From Aquipluma nitroreducens (lineage in GTDB: Bacteria; Bacteroidota; Bacteroidia; Bacteroidales; Prolixibacteraceae): a DNA stretch of 64,000 bases. The position numbers were made by a program, and so were the translations under genes. The stretch is taken from positions 3,673,001-3,737,000 of the forward strand of contig NZ_AP018694.1 of NCBI RefSeq assembly GCF_009689585.1, in the 5' to 3' direction. The notes under the pieces are model-generated. The model did not search any database and was not told where the DNA came from. It saw only the letters and a list, made by a program, of their open reading frames with translations. Of the stretch, positions 27,901-36,369 are shown in pieces (within the stretch, counting starts at the first letter, position 1; every line of letters starts with the position of its first letter).

Positions 27901-27953
27901 TCTTGTTTTTTAAAATGGTTAATAAATAACCAATGAGGCAAGTAATTCCCTTT

Positions 27954-28049
27954 CGCCATCCCTTCGCCGGCATTACCCGTATCAGGTTCGGTGGGTGTGA
28001 TCTCAGCCTGTAATTACCCCGACTTTCGTCGGGAAGGCACCCCATTGCG
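27954..28049 (-). promoter_or_regulatory. TPP riboswitch (THI element)
   Basis: Read on the minus strand, the conserved core is all present: GGGGTGCC, then a variable hairpin (CCCGACGAAAGTCGGG), GGCTGAGATCA, CACCC, GAACCTGATACGGGTAATG and CCGGCGAAGGGA. P1 is closed by CGCAAT with ATGGCG, one mismatch. It ends about 53 bases upstream of the receptor start codon. Binding of thiamine pyrophosphate should switch the receptor off, by termination or by hiding the start. Confidence 0.96.
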
Positions 28050-28350
28050 TAAATTGATACGGCAAATGTAGGATTTTTAATAAACGCCATCCAAATTTTT
28101 TTTGAGAAAAAGTGTTTTTAGTCTTTTTCTTAATGGCTGTCTTTACCCGGGAATCCACCCGAAAGCTTCTCTTCCAACTTTTCCGGAAATATTGTCATTT
28201 AGAATTTTACTGAAATGGAATAATTGACACTAAAAATGACTTTATGGCACTATTAATCAACAAAATAGCCAATGGCATTCTGTTTGAAATGTATTCTACG
28301 AAAACAATAAAAAAACAAGATTTTACAATTAAAAATGGAGGAATTAAACT
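28050..28350. other. Intergenic region between riboswitch and hsp20, no gene seen
   Basis: About 300 bases hold the divergent promoters for the riboswitch transcript and for hsp20. A 73-codon frame starting at 28244 runs into hsp20 in another frame and has no protein-like composition. A good ribosome site, GGAGGAAT, stands just before the hsp20 ATG. Confidence 0.6.
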
Positions 28351-28782
28351 ATGTTACCAGTATTTAAAACCAGAAGCCTACCGGGATTATTTGATGAATT
28401 TTTTAATGGAAATTTGCTTCCAAATTACATTGAAGAAGGAGCTTGGAAATCGACTCCGGCTGTAAATATTTACGAAACCAACGAAAAGTTCGAAATTGAA
28501 ATTGCAGCTCCCGGCCTCGAAAAAGACGATTTTAAAATTGATCTGAAAAACGACTACCTATTGGTTTATTCTGAAAAGAAAGACAAAAAAGAAGAAAAGG
28601 AAAAGGGAAAGGTCGTTCGTTCTGAGTTCAGATATTCTTCGTTCCAACGCTCGTTTGCTTTGCCAAAAGACATTGATGCGACAGCCATACAGGCAACCCA
28701 CAAAAATGGAGTTTTGGTTATCGAACTACCGAAAAAAGTGGAGCAAAAAGACAGCTTGGTACGACAGATTGAAATTCAATAA
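28351..28782 (+). CDS. Small heat shock protein (Hsp20/alpha-crystallin)
   Basis: 143 residues. The alpha-crystallin domain runs from about 40 to 130: TPAVNIYETNEKFEIEIAAPG at the start, DDFKIDLKNDYLLVYSEKK in the middle and HKNGVLVIELPK at the end, the last being the conserved GVLxxxxPK motif. It is an ATP-independent holdase that keeps unfolding proteins soluble. A GGAGG ribosome site lies 9 bases before the ATG and a strong terminator follows, so it is a single-gene unit. Confidence 0.95.
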   Translation: MLPVFKTRSLPGLFDEFFNGNLLPNYIEEGAWKSTPAVNIYETNEKFEIEIAAPGLEKDDFKIDLKNDYLLVYSEKKDKKEEKEKGKVVRSEFRYSSFQRSFALPKDIDATAIQATHKNGVLVIELPKKVEQKDSLVRQIEIQ

Positions 28783-28808
28783 GCTCTTGATTGGCTTGTG
28801 TAAATGTA

Positions 28809-28847
28809 CTGATCCGATGACTCTTAGTCATCGGATCAGTTTTTTTA
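28809..28847 (+). terminator. Rho-independent terminator after hsp20
   Basis: CTGATCCGATGACT and AGTCATCGGATCAG form a perfect 14-bp stem with a 3-nt loop, followed by eight T. It may also work in reverse for cdd. Confidence 0.95.
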
Positions 28848-28857
28848 TAAGCGATTG

Positions 28858-29337
28858 TTAAAGCGCTTTCTTCGAAAAGCTTAGTGGCAACAAACTTTCC
28901 ACACCATTTAATACCAAAATGCCATCTTGTCCGTCGAGAATAATACGGATTGGAGTTTTAAACCGCAGCTCTGTTTCTGCCAGTGCCTGCCGGCACGAAC
29001 CACATGGTTTCACCGGTTCGTTTACCAAAGCGCCACTTTTAGAAGCTGAAATGGCAATTGTTTTAACTGCCGAATCAGAATAATTGGCATTAGCATAAAA
29101 TAAAGCGACCCGCTCGGCACACAATCCCGATGGATAAGCTGAATTTTCCTGATTATTCCCCGTAACAATCATCCCATTTTCGAGCAAAACTGCCGCTCCA
29201 ACATGAAATCCGGAATAAGGCGCATAAGCCTGTTCTGTAATCCGTCTGGCTTCCATCAACAAATTCTGATCGTTTAAAGGTAATTCAACAATATTTGCAA
29301 ACTCGTGTACTACAATTTTGATTTCGGTCGTTTTCAT
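28858..29337 (-). CDS. cdd: Cytidine deaminase
   Basis: 159 residues. The zinc site is complete: CAE (Cys73 and the catalytic Glu75) and PCGSCRQ (Cys112, Cys115). YSGFHVGAAVLL and TGNNQENSAYPSGLCAER are typical of the small tetrameric CDA form. It deaminates cytidine and deoxycytidine in pyrimidine salvage. The N-terminus has about 20 residues more than B. subtilis Cdd. Convergent with hsp20 and divergent from the glucosaminidase gene. Confidence 0.95.
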   Translation of the reverse strand: MKTTEIKIVVHEFANIVELPLNDQNLLMEARRITEQAYAPYSGFHVGAAVLLENGMIVTGNNQENSAYPSGLCAERVALFYANANYSDSAVKTIAISASKSGALVNEPVKPCGSCRQALAETELRFKTPIRIILDGQDGILVLNGVESLLPLSFSKKAL

Positions 29338-29409
29338 TCCTGAACAGTTTTGTCCAAATGTACATTAATACTTGTTATTTGACAATGATCCTTACTTGCA
29401 ACATTTTGT

Positions 29410-29417
29410 TATTTTTG
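29410..29417 (+). promoter_or_regulatory. Possible promoter -7 element TATTTTTG
   Basis: TATTTTTG fits the Bacteroidota TAnnTTTG element and lies 20 bases before the preferred start codon of the glucosaminidase gene. The nearest upstream TTTG is too far away for the usual 19-base spacing, so support is partial. Confidence 0.4.
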
Positions 29418-29437
29418 CGAAGACTCAAACGGAAGTT

Positions 29438-30400
29438 ATGATTAAATATATTCTACTCGTTATTTCATTTTTCATGTTTATACCTGGTTTTGCTCAACAA
29501 AATCAGATGAGCCGTGAAGCATACATTCAAAAATATTATCCGTTAGCTATTTCTGAAATGGAACGAAGCGGAATCCCAGCCAGCATCACACTTGCTCAAG
29601 GTTGTTGGGAATCGCAAAATGGGAATAGTGTTCTTGCAACTGAGGGGAACAATCATTTTGGTATTAAGTGCAAAAGTGAATGGAGAGGTAAAAAAATATA
29701 TCACGATGATGATGCAAAAGGGGAGTGTTTCCGAAAATATGCTCACGCAGAGGCTTCTTATGTCGATCATTCCAACTTCCTCATGGCAGGAAGCCGCTAC
29801 AGTTTTCTTTTTCAACTCGATCCGAAAGATTACGCCGGTTGGGCCCGCGGCTTGAAACAGGCTGGTTATGCCACTGATCCGACTTACGCAGAGCGGTTGA
29901 TTAAAATTATTGAAGATTTCAAACTCTATGTTTACGACGAATATGGTGACAACCGTCAATTGGCTTCTATTAAACAAGAAGAAGAAAAGACAACACATAA
30001 TAAAGCACTACGGCCTTCAACACCTGCGAAAAAGAATACTGCTCATAAAATTGAAATGAGAAACGGCTTACGGTCAGTTGTGGTACTTGAGGGTGATACC
30101 TACCAAAGCCTTACGAAATTTTTGAAACTAAAGGACTGGCAATTATATACATATAACGATTTCGGCAAAGGAAGGCAACCAAGGCCAAACGAAATCTTAT
30201 ACATTGAAGCTAAATACAGGAAAGCAAGCAAACAACACAAACAGCATGTTACCGAAAACGGAGATACCATGCATTACATTGCACAGAGATATGGAATCCG
30301 CTTAAAACCGTTGCTTCGCAGAAACCGCATGGATGATGGACAAGAACCTGCTGTTGGACAAGTCGTTTACCTTCATCATAAAAGTCCGAGAAAAAGGTAA
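29438..30400 (+). CDS. Secreted glucosaminidase with C-terminal LysM domains
   Basis: 320 residues from the ATG that starts the signal peptide (IKYILLVISFFMFIPGFAQ); an upstream ATG at 29372 would precede the promoter-like element. The glucosaminidase (FlgJ/LytG-type) domain covers about 30-165, with IPASITLAQGCWESQNG carrying the likely catalytic Glu and NNHFGIKC following. Two LysM-like units make up the C-terminal half, the better one being GDTMHYIAQRYGIRLKPLL. It should cleave between GlcNAc and MurNAc in peptidoglycan, in the periplasm. Confidence 0.9.
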   Translation: MIKYILLVISFFMFIPGFAQQNQMSREAYIQKYYPLAISEMERSGIPASITLAQGCWESQNGNSVLATEGNNHFGIKCKSEWRGKKIYHDDDAKGECFRKYAHAEASYVDHSNFLMAGSRYSFLFQLDPKDYAGWARGLKQAGYATDPTYAERLIKIIEDFKLYVYDEYGDNRQLASIKQEEEKTTHNKALRPSTPAKKNTAHKIEMRNGLRSVVVLEGDTYQSLTKFLKLKDWQLYTYNDFGKGRQPRPNEILYIEAKYRKASKQHKQHVTENGDTMHYIAQRYGIRLKPLLRRNRMDDGQEPAVGQVVYLHHKSPRKR

Positions 30401-30418
30401 ATACAAGTAAAAAGGATA

Positions 30419-30470
30419 AAGTAAAAGGCAAAAGGAAGAAGTGAATTCTTGAACTTTTGCCTTTTTACTT
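30419..30470. terminator. Bidirectional hairpin between convergent genes
   Basis: GTAAAAGGCAAAAG pairs with CTTTTGCCTTTTTAC across a 19-nt centre, with A and T rich flanks on both sides. It lies between the glucosaminidase gene and the sigma-factor operon, which converge. Confidence 0.65.
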
Positions 30471-30481
30471 TTGCCTTAAGT

Positions 30482-30829
30482 TCAGGTTTTGCTCCACCTG
30501 GTAAAAAGTAACCGCAGAAGTACTCGGTCGGCAAACCAGATAAAATTCAAAAGAAAAGCAAGTAGAATGACTGGTATGATGTTGTTGGATAAAAAGGCAA
30601 CAGCTTGAATAACAAACGCTTTGTCGACAAAATAGTAAAAGCCTGAAACCACGGCAAGCAGCGACAGCAAGATTCCTGTTAAATATAGATATTCGCGTAA
30701 ATCGGTCTTCCATTGTTCCCGTCGAACCACGGTAAATGCAACCTTTGTAGCAAAATCAGGTGACAGTTGAAATCCGGGTTCAGTTCGAAACGATTTTTCT
30801 ATAATTTGATCTAATTCTTCATTTTTCAT
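30482..30829 (-). CDS. Small two-helix membrane protein paired with ECF sigma factor (possible anti-sigma)
   Basis: 115 residues. About 46 N-terminal residues are soluble and acidic-helical (NEELDQIIEKSFRTEPGF, then PDFATKVAFTVV); two membrane helices follow at about 47-67 and 82-102. The start overlaps the sigma factor gene by 11 bases, which is the normal arrangement of sigma/anti-sigma pairs. There is no zinc-binding HxxxCxxC motif and no periplasmic sensor domain, so if it is an anti-sigma factor it is a minimal one. No known family was recognised. Confidence 0.65.
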   Translation of the reverse strand: MKNEELDQIIEKSFRTEPGFQLSPDFATKVAFTVVRREQWKTDLREYLYLTGILLSLLAVVSGFYYFVDKAFVIQAVAFLSNNIIPVILLAFLLNFIWFADRVLLRLLFTRWSKT

Positions 30830-31400
30830 TGCTAATCTCCTTCACTAATTTTAAGCTATCCTCATCAACCACAAATTTAAGTTTTTCTTTTAAAAGTGCC
30901 TTTGCCCTGAAAAGATAACTTTTTATGGTTCCTTCGGGCATTCCGGTAATTTGTTCAATTTCCTGATACGAAAATTCTTCCAGATGAAACAAGGTCAACA
31001 CGGTTCGGTATTGAACAGGTAAAAGTTCGATTTGAGCCCTGAGGTAATGGTGCAAATCAGCTTTCTCAAATTCATCCGACCGATATTCCGTCAAATTACG
31101 CAATGCCGCAGAGTCATCAGGATTTACCTCATCGCCTTTCTTGAATTTACGCAAGTAATTAATACTTGTGTTGTAAGCAATGGTAGCTATCCAGGTCGAC
31201 AATTTGCATTCGTTGCGGTACTTCCCCAGATTCTGAAAAACCTTCAGGAATACCTCCTGACAAACATCTTCCAACTCGTCGTGACGCTGAATTAAGCGGC
31301 CAGTAATATGAACAACCAATTTCTGGTATCGGTTTACCAAAAACGTAAAGGCATTCATATTCCCGTTTAAAATCTGGCTTAGTAATTCAGAATCATTCAT
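30819..31400 (-). CDS. ECF-family RNA polymerase sigma factor
   Basis: 193 residues from the ATG reading MNDSELLSQILNG; an in-frame ATG 39 bases upstream would add a Cys-rich stretch unlike the family. Region 2 is seen in DELEDVCQEVFLKVFQNL with the downstream STWIATIAYNTSINYLRK, and region 4 in FSYQEIEQITGMPEGTIK and SYLFRAKALLKEKL. It directs RNA polymerase to a regulon that cannot be inferred. It is the first gene of a two-gene operon with a small membrane protein, and a divergent membrane-protein gene lies 136 bases away. Confidence 0.95.
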   Translation of the reverse strand: MNDSELLSQILNGNMNAFTFLVNRYQKLVVHITGRLIQRHDELEDVCQEVFLKVFQNLGKYRNECKLSTWIATIAYNTSINYLRKFKKGDEVNPDDSAALRNLTEYRSDEFEKADLHHYLRAQIELLPVQYRTVLTLFHLEEFSYQEIEQITGMPEGTIKSYLFRAKALLKEKLKFVVDEDSLKLVKEISNEK

Positions 31401-31536
31401 ACTTGAAGTTTGACAGCAGCTACAAACAAAATGTTGCATTAAGTACCGACATTTTATTCAGAAAAAAAACTGAATCATCTGCAACATTTCAGAAACTCTT
31501 GCTGTCACATCTTTCAAACATTTAAAACTGGAAATT

Positions 31537-31917
31537 ATGAATCAAGTATTAATGGCAGCAGTAATCTTTTTTGCGATTTATCAAATCATAAAAAATTTTA
31601 CAGACTTTTTATTAAAAAGAAAAGTAATAAAAGCCGGACATTTTGAAAATGCTGGTATTCTGGAGCAAAAAGTGGCTTCAATCACTACTGAAAATCAGGA
31701 AGCCAATAAATATCCGTCGCTGAAATGGGGTTTGGTGGCATTCTTTGCCGGAATTGGCTTTATTATTATCAATCAGATGGGGCCAAGTCTTTACAACGAA
31801 GACAACTATCGCAACTTCATGGAAAACAGCATGCTACCATTTGGCATCGAACTGGTTTCCATTTCGCTAGGATTTATTGTGTATTTCCTGATTGTTACTT
31901 TTATGAAGAAAAAATAG
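31537..31917 (+). CDS. DUF6249-like inner-membrane protein
   Basis: 126 residues. A first hydrophobic helix (VLMAAVIFFAIYQIIKNFTD) is followed by a basic loop and two more membrane helices (LVAFFAGIGFIIINQMG and ELVSISLGFIVYFLIV). The arrangement matches small proteins found beside ECF sigma factors in Bacteroidota and annotated as DUF6249; this match is from memory and not certain. Divergent orientation from the sigma operon suggests that it could be a target or partner of that system. Confidence 0.7.
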   Translation: MNQVLMAAVIFFAIYQIIKNFTDFLLKRKVIKAGHFENAGILEQKVASITTENQEANKYPSLKWGLVAFFAGIGFIIINQMGPSLYNEDNYRNFMENSMLPFGIELVSISLGFIVYFLIVTFMKKK

Positions 31918-31927
31918 TTAGAAGCTA

Positions 31928-31980
31928 GAAGTCGGAAGACCGAAGTCAGAAGTTATCTCCCTTTGGTCTTCGGACTTCTT
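31928..31980. repeat. Palindromic intergenic repeat, AGTCGGAAGAC family (second copy)
   Basis: GAAGTCGGAAGACC and GGTCTTCGGACTTC form the arms around a short loop. It is a close relative of the repeat near 11.93 kb and lies between two convergent genes, so it can act as a terminator stem for both. Confidence 0.65.
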
Positions 31981-32956
31981 ACACTTTCACCCGCCAATCG
32001 CCCAAATCGTGGAATCCACGCAGCAATTCATCAATTTTCATGCGTTTCTTTCCTGAAAGTTGAATATCAGTTATCGAAAGCCATCCATCAGTACACGCAA
32101 TCTTGAGGAATTTCTTACCATCCGTTTGAAGTGTACCCGGAGCTGCCGGCAAACTAAAGTTATCGCGCGTTGCAGCAAAGATTTTGGCAGTCAGTACCTC
32201 CTGTTTTCCTGAATGCACTAATTCTGTCCAGGCCGTCGGATAAGGCGACAGACCACGTACCAAGTTACGAACCGACTCGGTATCTCTGGTCCAGTCGATA
32301 CGACAATCGTCTTTAAATATTTTAGGTGCATGTTTTATCCGATCCTGATTGGCTATCAAATTTTCCTGATCAATAGCTTCAACGTTTCCGCTCGCCAGTG
32401 CTTCCACAGTTTTTACAACCAGATTAGCGCCAATAACCATCAGTTGGTCGTGTAAATCGCCAACCGTATCGTTTTCGGCAATCTCAATTTTCTCCTGAAA
32501 CATGATTTTCCCGGTATCGATTTCGTGCGAAAGCAAAAAAGTAGTGACCCCGGTTTCCGTTTCGCCATTGATAACAGCCCAATTAAGCGGAGCTGCTCCA
32601 CGATATTGTGGCAACAACGATCCATGAAGGTTAAATGTGCCCATGGGCGGCATACTCCAAACAATTTCGGGCAGCATACGAAAAGCAACCACAATCTGTA
32701 AATCTGCTTTTAGACTTTCCAGTTCAGCAATGAATTCCGGATTTTTCAGTTTTTCAGGTTGAAGGATATGAAGCGATTGTTGCATTGCATATTGCTTAAC
32801 GGCCGATTCGCTTAGCTGACGACCACGACCAGCAGGTTTATCCGGAGCAGTAATTACACCAACAACATTGTAGTCCTTTTCAACTAAAGCTTTCAAACTC
32901 TCGACAGCAAAGTCGGGAGTTCCCATAAATACAATTCGGATTTCTTTCGGAGACAT
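31979..32956 (-). CDS. fmt: Methionyl-tRNA formyltransferase
   Basis: 325 residues from the ATG reading MSPKEIRIVFMGTPDFAV; an upstream in-frame ATG adds 13 residues not seen in the family. The Rossmann-type catalytic domain has FNLHGSLLPQYRGAAPLNW with the catalytic Asn and His, and FLLSHEIDTGKIM with the catalytic Asp. The C-terminal OB-like domain starts near 210. It formylates initiator Met-tRNA with 10-formyl-tetrahydrofolate. Confidence 0.97.
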   Translation of the reverse strand: MSPKEIRIVFMGTPDFAVESLKALVEKDYNVVGVITAPDKPAGRGRQLSESAVKQYAMQQSLHILQPEKLKNPEFIAELESLKADLQIVVAFRMLPEIVWSMPPMGTFNLHGSLLPQYRGAAPLNWAVINGETETGVTTFLLSHEIDTGKIMFQEKIEIAENDTVGDLHDQLMVIGANLVVKTVEALASGNVEAIDQENLIANQDRIKHAPKIFKDDCRIDWTRDTESVRNLVRGLSPYPTAWTELVHSGKQEVLTAKIFAATRDNFSLPAAPGTLQTDGKKFLKIACTDGWLSITDIQLSGKKRMKIDELLRGFHDLGDWRVKV

Positions 32957-33252
32957 CGTTTTTTTTACAAAGATAAGTCTTGATTCAAAACTCAAAACAC
33001 GAAATCAAAAAAGAATGGAGCTAATCATCGCGCAAAAAATTACGCTATTGAAAATGAATACCTTAATCTTGAGTTAACAATGATTCAAAACACGTTATTT
33101 GCTGATTATAAACAACTTGCACATTCCGACACGTTAACTTATCATCAATAGATTGCTAAATAATTTGTTCACAACAACTTAAGCGAATTTCGCATGAAGG
33201 TTTAAGGTATTTTTGTATTATCAATTAATTCTTCAAATTTAATATTTAGGTT

Positions 33253-33564
33253 ATGAGCTTTAAAAAACAATTTCTTAAATCGAAACCAGTTTGTAAGGTT
33301 TCATTCCGTTTAGATGCGGCAGAAGCTTCAGGAGCAAAAAAAGTTCAGTTGTTAGGCGACTTTAATAACTGGGATAAATCAGCAGAACCAATGACTGCTC
33401 TTAAATCGAACGATTTTACTGCTACACTCGAATTGGAAGCAGGAAAGGAATTTCAGTTTCGCTATTTGATTGATGGGACTGAATGGAAAAACGACTCACA
33501 AGCCGACTCATTTGTTGCGAATAGTTTTGGCGAAGAAAATAGTGTAGTTTCAACTATCGCTTAG
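33253..33564 (+). CDS. Single-domain CBM48 / isoamylase early-set protein
   Basis: 103 residues. CKVSFRLDAAEASGAKKVQL then LGDFNNWDKSAEPM is the glycogen-binding E-set/CBM48 signature, and FQFRYLIDGTEWKND is its second conserved strand pair. The protein is this domain alone, without catalytic part. It may bind glycogen or serve as a regulator of glycogen metabolism; this is inference. About 296 bases upstream are free of genes and a strong terminator follows, so it is transcribed alone. Confidence 0.9.
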   Translation: MSFKKQFLKSKPVCKVSFRLDAAEASGAKKVQLLGDFNNWDKSAEPMTALKSNDFTATLELEAGKEFQFRYLIDGTEWKNDSQADSFVANSFGEENSVVSTIA

Positions 33565-33588
33565 TTTATAATTGGTTTGCCAATTGTA

Positions 33589-33631
33589 TAAAAAGCCGGA
33601 ATCAGCAGTTATTACTGTATTCCGGCTTTTT
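33589..33631. terminator. Terminator after the CBM48 gene
   Basis: AAAAAGCCGGAAT and ATTCCGGCTTTTT make a 13-bp stem with a 16-nt loop. A and T runs on both sides let it serve the convergent DUF5522 gene too. Confidence 0.9.
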
Positions 33632-33654
33632 AGATTTCATCTGTTGAATTCGAT

Positions 33655-33879
33655 CTAAATATTGTATTTGTTTTCAATTTCAGGCCTAAGTTTTCGGTTG
33701 CCCTTGATTGCTTTAGGTGAATATGGACAATTCTTGCATCCGTTTGAACAGCAATATCCTCTCTTAACCAGATAGAATTCAGTCATTATCCGGTAACCTT
33801 GTTGACTCATCACATAATCAACACCTTCAACCGGCGAATCGTCTATGCCGGAATCGAACATATTGTCAAAAATTCCCAT
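33655..33879 (-). CDS. DUF5522 family small cysteine-rich protein
   Basis: 74 residues. The second half reads EFYLVKRGYCCSNGCKNCPY, with a CCxxxCxxC cluster that may bind a metal. Proteins with this pattern are annotated as DUF5522 in Bacteroidota and in plants or animals are part of longer proteins. Function unknown. The gene ends the ribBA transcript, starting six bases after its stop. Confidence 0.8.
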   Translation of the reverse strand: MGIFDNMFDSGIDDSPVEGVDYVMSQQGYRIMTEFYLVKRGYCCSNGCKNCPYSPKAIKGNRKLRPEIENKYNI

Positions 33880-33885
33880 TCCAGA

Positions 33886-35106
33886 CTAGTATTTAAACTT
33901 CTGAAGAAAGTGACCCATTCGGTCGCGTTTGGTTTTCAGGTATGCCTGATTGTATTCATTCGGTTCAATCTCGATATTTACAGTCGAAACAACTTCAAGA
34001 TTAAAACCTTCGAGCCCCACCCGTTTAATCGGATTGTTAGTCATCAACCGCATTTTTGAAACACCAAGACTTCTCAGAATCTGCGCTCCTACGCCGTAAT
34101 CACGTTCGTCAGCGTCAAAACCAAGGTGAATATTTGCATCAATGGTATCCATTCCCTGATCCTGTAATTTATAGGCTGCAATTTTATTCATCAGACCAAT
34201 TCCGCGACCTTCCTGCTGCATATAAACCACAACTCCCTTTCCTTCCTTCTCGATCAGATCCATGGCTCGGTCGAGTTGTTCTCCACATTCGCAACGTTTC
34301 GAACCGAAAATATCGCCAGTCATGCACGATGAATGAACCCGCACCAAAACAGGTTCATCAATTGCCCATTCGCCTTTAATTAAGGCAATGTGCTCAACCC
34401 CGTTAGAAACCTGTTTGAAAGGAATAATCCGGAAATTGCCATGCTTTGTTGGAAGAAATACTTCTTCGCCTCGTTCAATCAAACTCTCACTCTGCAACCG
34501 GTAATTGATCAGGTCTTTGATCGATATTAGCTTTAAATCAAAACGTTCAGCCAGCTTCGCCAATTCGGGCAAACGCGACATCGTGCCATCGTCGTTCATA
34601 ATTTCGATGAGCACGCCTGCTGGTGTTAATCCGGCCATTCGGGCTAAATCAACAGCTGCTTCGGTGTGACCTGCGCGACGCAGAACTCCCCTGCTTCTTG
34701 CTCGGAGTGGGAAAATATGGCCGGGACGACCAAGTTCTTCCGGTTTTATATCGGGGTTCGCTAAGGCGTTCAAGGTTTTTGCACGATCGCTGGCCGAAAT
34801 ACCAGTAGTGCATCCATAGCCAAGCAAATCAACAGAAACGGTAAACGGAGTTTCGTGCGATGAGGTATTTTTTCCAACCATCAAATCCAGTTCAAGCTCA
34901 TCACACCGTTCTTCTGTAATTGGAGCACAAACCAGGCCTCTCCCATATAAAGTCATGAAGTTAACCATTTCAGGAGTAACCATTTCGGCTGCAGCAATAA
35001 AATCACCCTCATTTTCACGATCTTCATCGTCAACCACAATAATTAACTGTCCTTTACGAATAGCGTCAATGGCTTCCGGTATTGTATTTAGTTTTATTTC
35101 ATTCAT
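33886..35106 (-). CDS. ribBA: Bifunctional DHBP synthase / GTP cyclohydrolase II
   Basis: 406 residues. The N-terminal DHBP synthase part (1-205) has [14 protein letters not shown] and [13 protein letters not shown]; the GTP cyclohydrolase II part (about 210-406) has the zinc site [18 protein letters not shown] and [10 protein letters not shown]. The enzyme makes both riboflavin precursors, 3,4-dihydroxy-2-butanone 4-phosphate from ribulose 5-phosphate and the pyrimidine from GTP. All visible catalytic residues are present in both halves. No FMN riboswitch was found upstream. Confidence 0.97.
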   Translation of the reverse strand: MNEIKLNTIPEAIDAIRKGQLIIVVDDEDRENEGDFIAAAEMVTPEMVNFMTLYGRGLVCAPITEERCDELELDLMVGKNTSSHETPFTVSVDLLGYGCTTGISASDRAKTLNALANPDIKPEELGRPGHIFPLRARSRGVLRRAGHTEAAVDLARMAGLTPAGVLIEIMNDDGTMSRLPELAKLAERFDLKLISIKDLINYRLQSESLIERGEEVFLPTKHGNFRIIPFKQVSNGVEHIALIKGEWAIDEPVLVRVHSSCMTGDIFGSKRCECGEQLDRAMDLIEKEGKGVVVYMQQEGRGIGLMNKIAAYKLQDQGMDTIDANIHLGFDADERDYGVGAQILRSLGVSKMRLMTNNPIKRVGLEGFNLEVVSTVNIEIEPNEYNQAYLKTKRDRMGHFLQKFKY

Positions 35107-35179
35107 CGCTTAAACTAATTTCAAAAAATATGGCCGCAAAATTAGTGAAAATTATCGACTTGACGGTACGAAATTGAGT

Positions 35180-36364
35180 TTATGCCCGCTTCGACTTTTC
35201 CCAATTGACCGATTGTTTCCCTTTCAGAAAACGAATCCAACCCAGAATGGAGGCATAATTTATTGCAGTGAAATAGAATGGCACAAATAGCAACTTGAAA
35301 CGAATTTTATGGCGTTCCAGAAACCCGCCCAACAGTGACAGCAGATACATCATTGCCTGAAAATAAAAGAAAATCGAATAAAAATTGTCAATGCTCCATT
35401 TCCCACCTTTCAACACGATGAAGAGATTGATAAATAACAGGCAAAACAAGGCGATGGGCGCAATGGTCCAACGTAGAACTTTGTGCGAAATATACTGAAC
35501 CGAGAGCAACCCGTAGTGAAATGGGTTTAGCAATTCCTTTAACCGGCCAATGGTTTGGAGTCCGCCGGCTGCAATACGTACTTTACGTTTCATTTCTTCG
35601 GATACGTTTGCCGATGCGGTTTCTATGGCATAAGCTTCAGGAGTATAGGCAATTCGGTAACCCTTTTCAGCAATCCTCAGAGATATAATAAAGTCATCAA
35701 GTATAGTATCATTTTCAACTTCAGAATAAAGATCTGTACGGATGGCAAAAAGCTCACCAACCGCACCAACGGCTGAATTCAGCTCACTATCCATACGTTT
35801 GACCCACGATTCAAATTTCCAGTACAAGTTTTCGCCTGATCCGGCGGCTCCATCAGCTTTCAATGATATTATTCTTTTCTCGCCGGCGATACATCCAACG
35901 TTGGGGTCATTAAAAGTCTCAACCATCACCCGAATTGCCTGCTTACAAAGTGTAGTATTGCTATCAGAAAAAATTACGATTGGAGCATCAACAAATTGGA
36001 TTCCCCGGTTCATGGCATGGATTTTACCTTTTCGCTCAGGAAGATGATGCACTTCCATTTGCGGATATTTCTTTAATATTTCCGGAGTTCCGTCATCTGA
36101 TCCGTCTGTAATCCAGAGGTATTGAATTTTGTCCTGAGGGTAATCGAGTTCGAGTAAATTCTCAACTTTAACATCAACACAATTACTTTCGTTGTATGCA
36201 GCAACAAACATACAAACACGGGGCAAGTCAGTGGTTTTGACTTCAGGATAAATGTTTTTTTTGGAGTTTGCTTTTTTTAAGGATAGAAGTATAGCCAGCA
36301 AAATTGCATATCCGGCAAAGGTATAAAACACGATCAGAAGCAATATCCAGAATACTATTTCCAA
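35180..36364 (-). CDS. Membrane-bound family 2 glycosyltransferase
   Basis: 394 residues. A membrane helix opens the protein (FWILLLIVFYTFAGYAILL), then a GT2 domain with WITDGSDDGT, the SDSN metal motif, and DDFIISLRIAEKGYR; three more membrane helices follow (about 295-375). This layout is close to polysaccharide synthases such as IcaA/HasA-like proteins, though the QxxRW motif is not seen (the region reads GGLQTIGRLKE). It probably builds a surface polysaccharide. The GT4 gene lies five bases upstream, so the pair is cotranscribed. Confidence 0.88.
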   Translation of the reverse strand: MEIVFWILLLIVFYTFAGYAILLAILLSLKKANSKKNIYPEVKTTDLPRVCMFVAAYNESNCVDVKVENLLELDYPQDKIQYLWITDGSDDGTPEILKKYPQMEVHHLPERKGKIHAMNRGIQFVDAPIVIFSDSNTTLCKQAIRVMVETFNDPNVGCIAGEKRIISLKADGAAGSGENLYWKFESWVKRMDSELNSAVGAVGELFAIRTDLYSEVENDTILDDFIISLRIAEKGYRIAYTPEAYAIETASANVSEEMKRKVRIAAGGLQTIGRLKELLNPFHYGLLSVQYISHKVLRWTIAPIALFCLLFINLFIVLKGGKWSIDNFYSIFFYFQAMMYLLSLLGGFLERHKIRFKLLFVPFYFTAINYASILGWIRFLKGKQSVNWEKSKRA

Positions 36365-36369
36365 AGGAT

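Noticed and set aside
28244-28465. 73-codon ORF before and into hsp20
   Set aside because: It overlaps hsp20 in a different frame, and hsp20 has a good ribosome site and clear homology.
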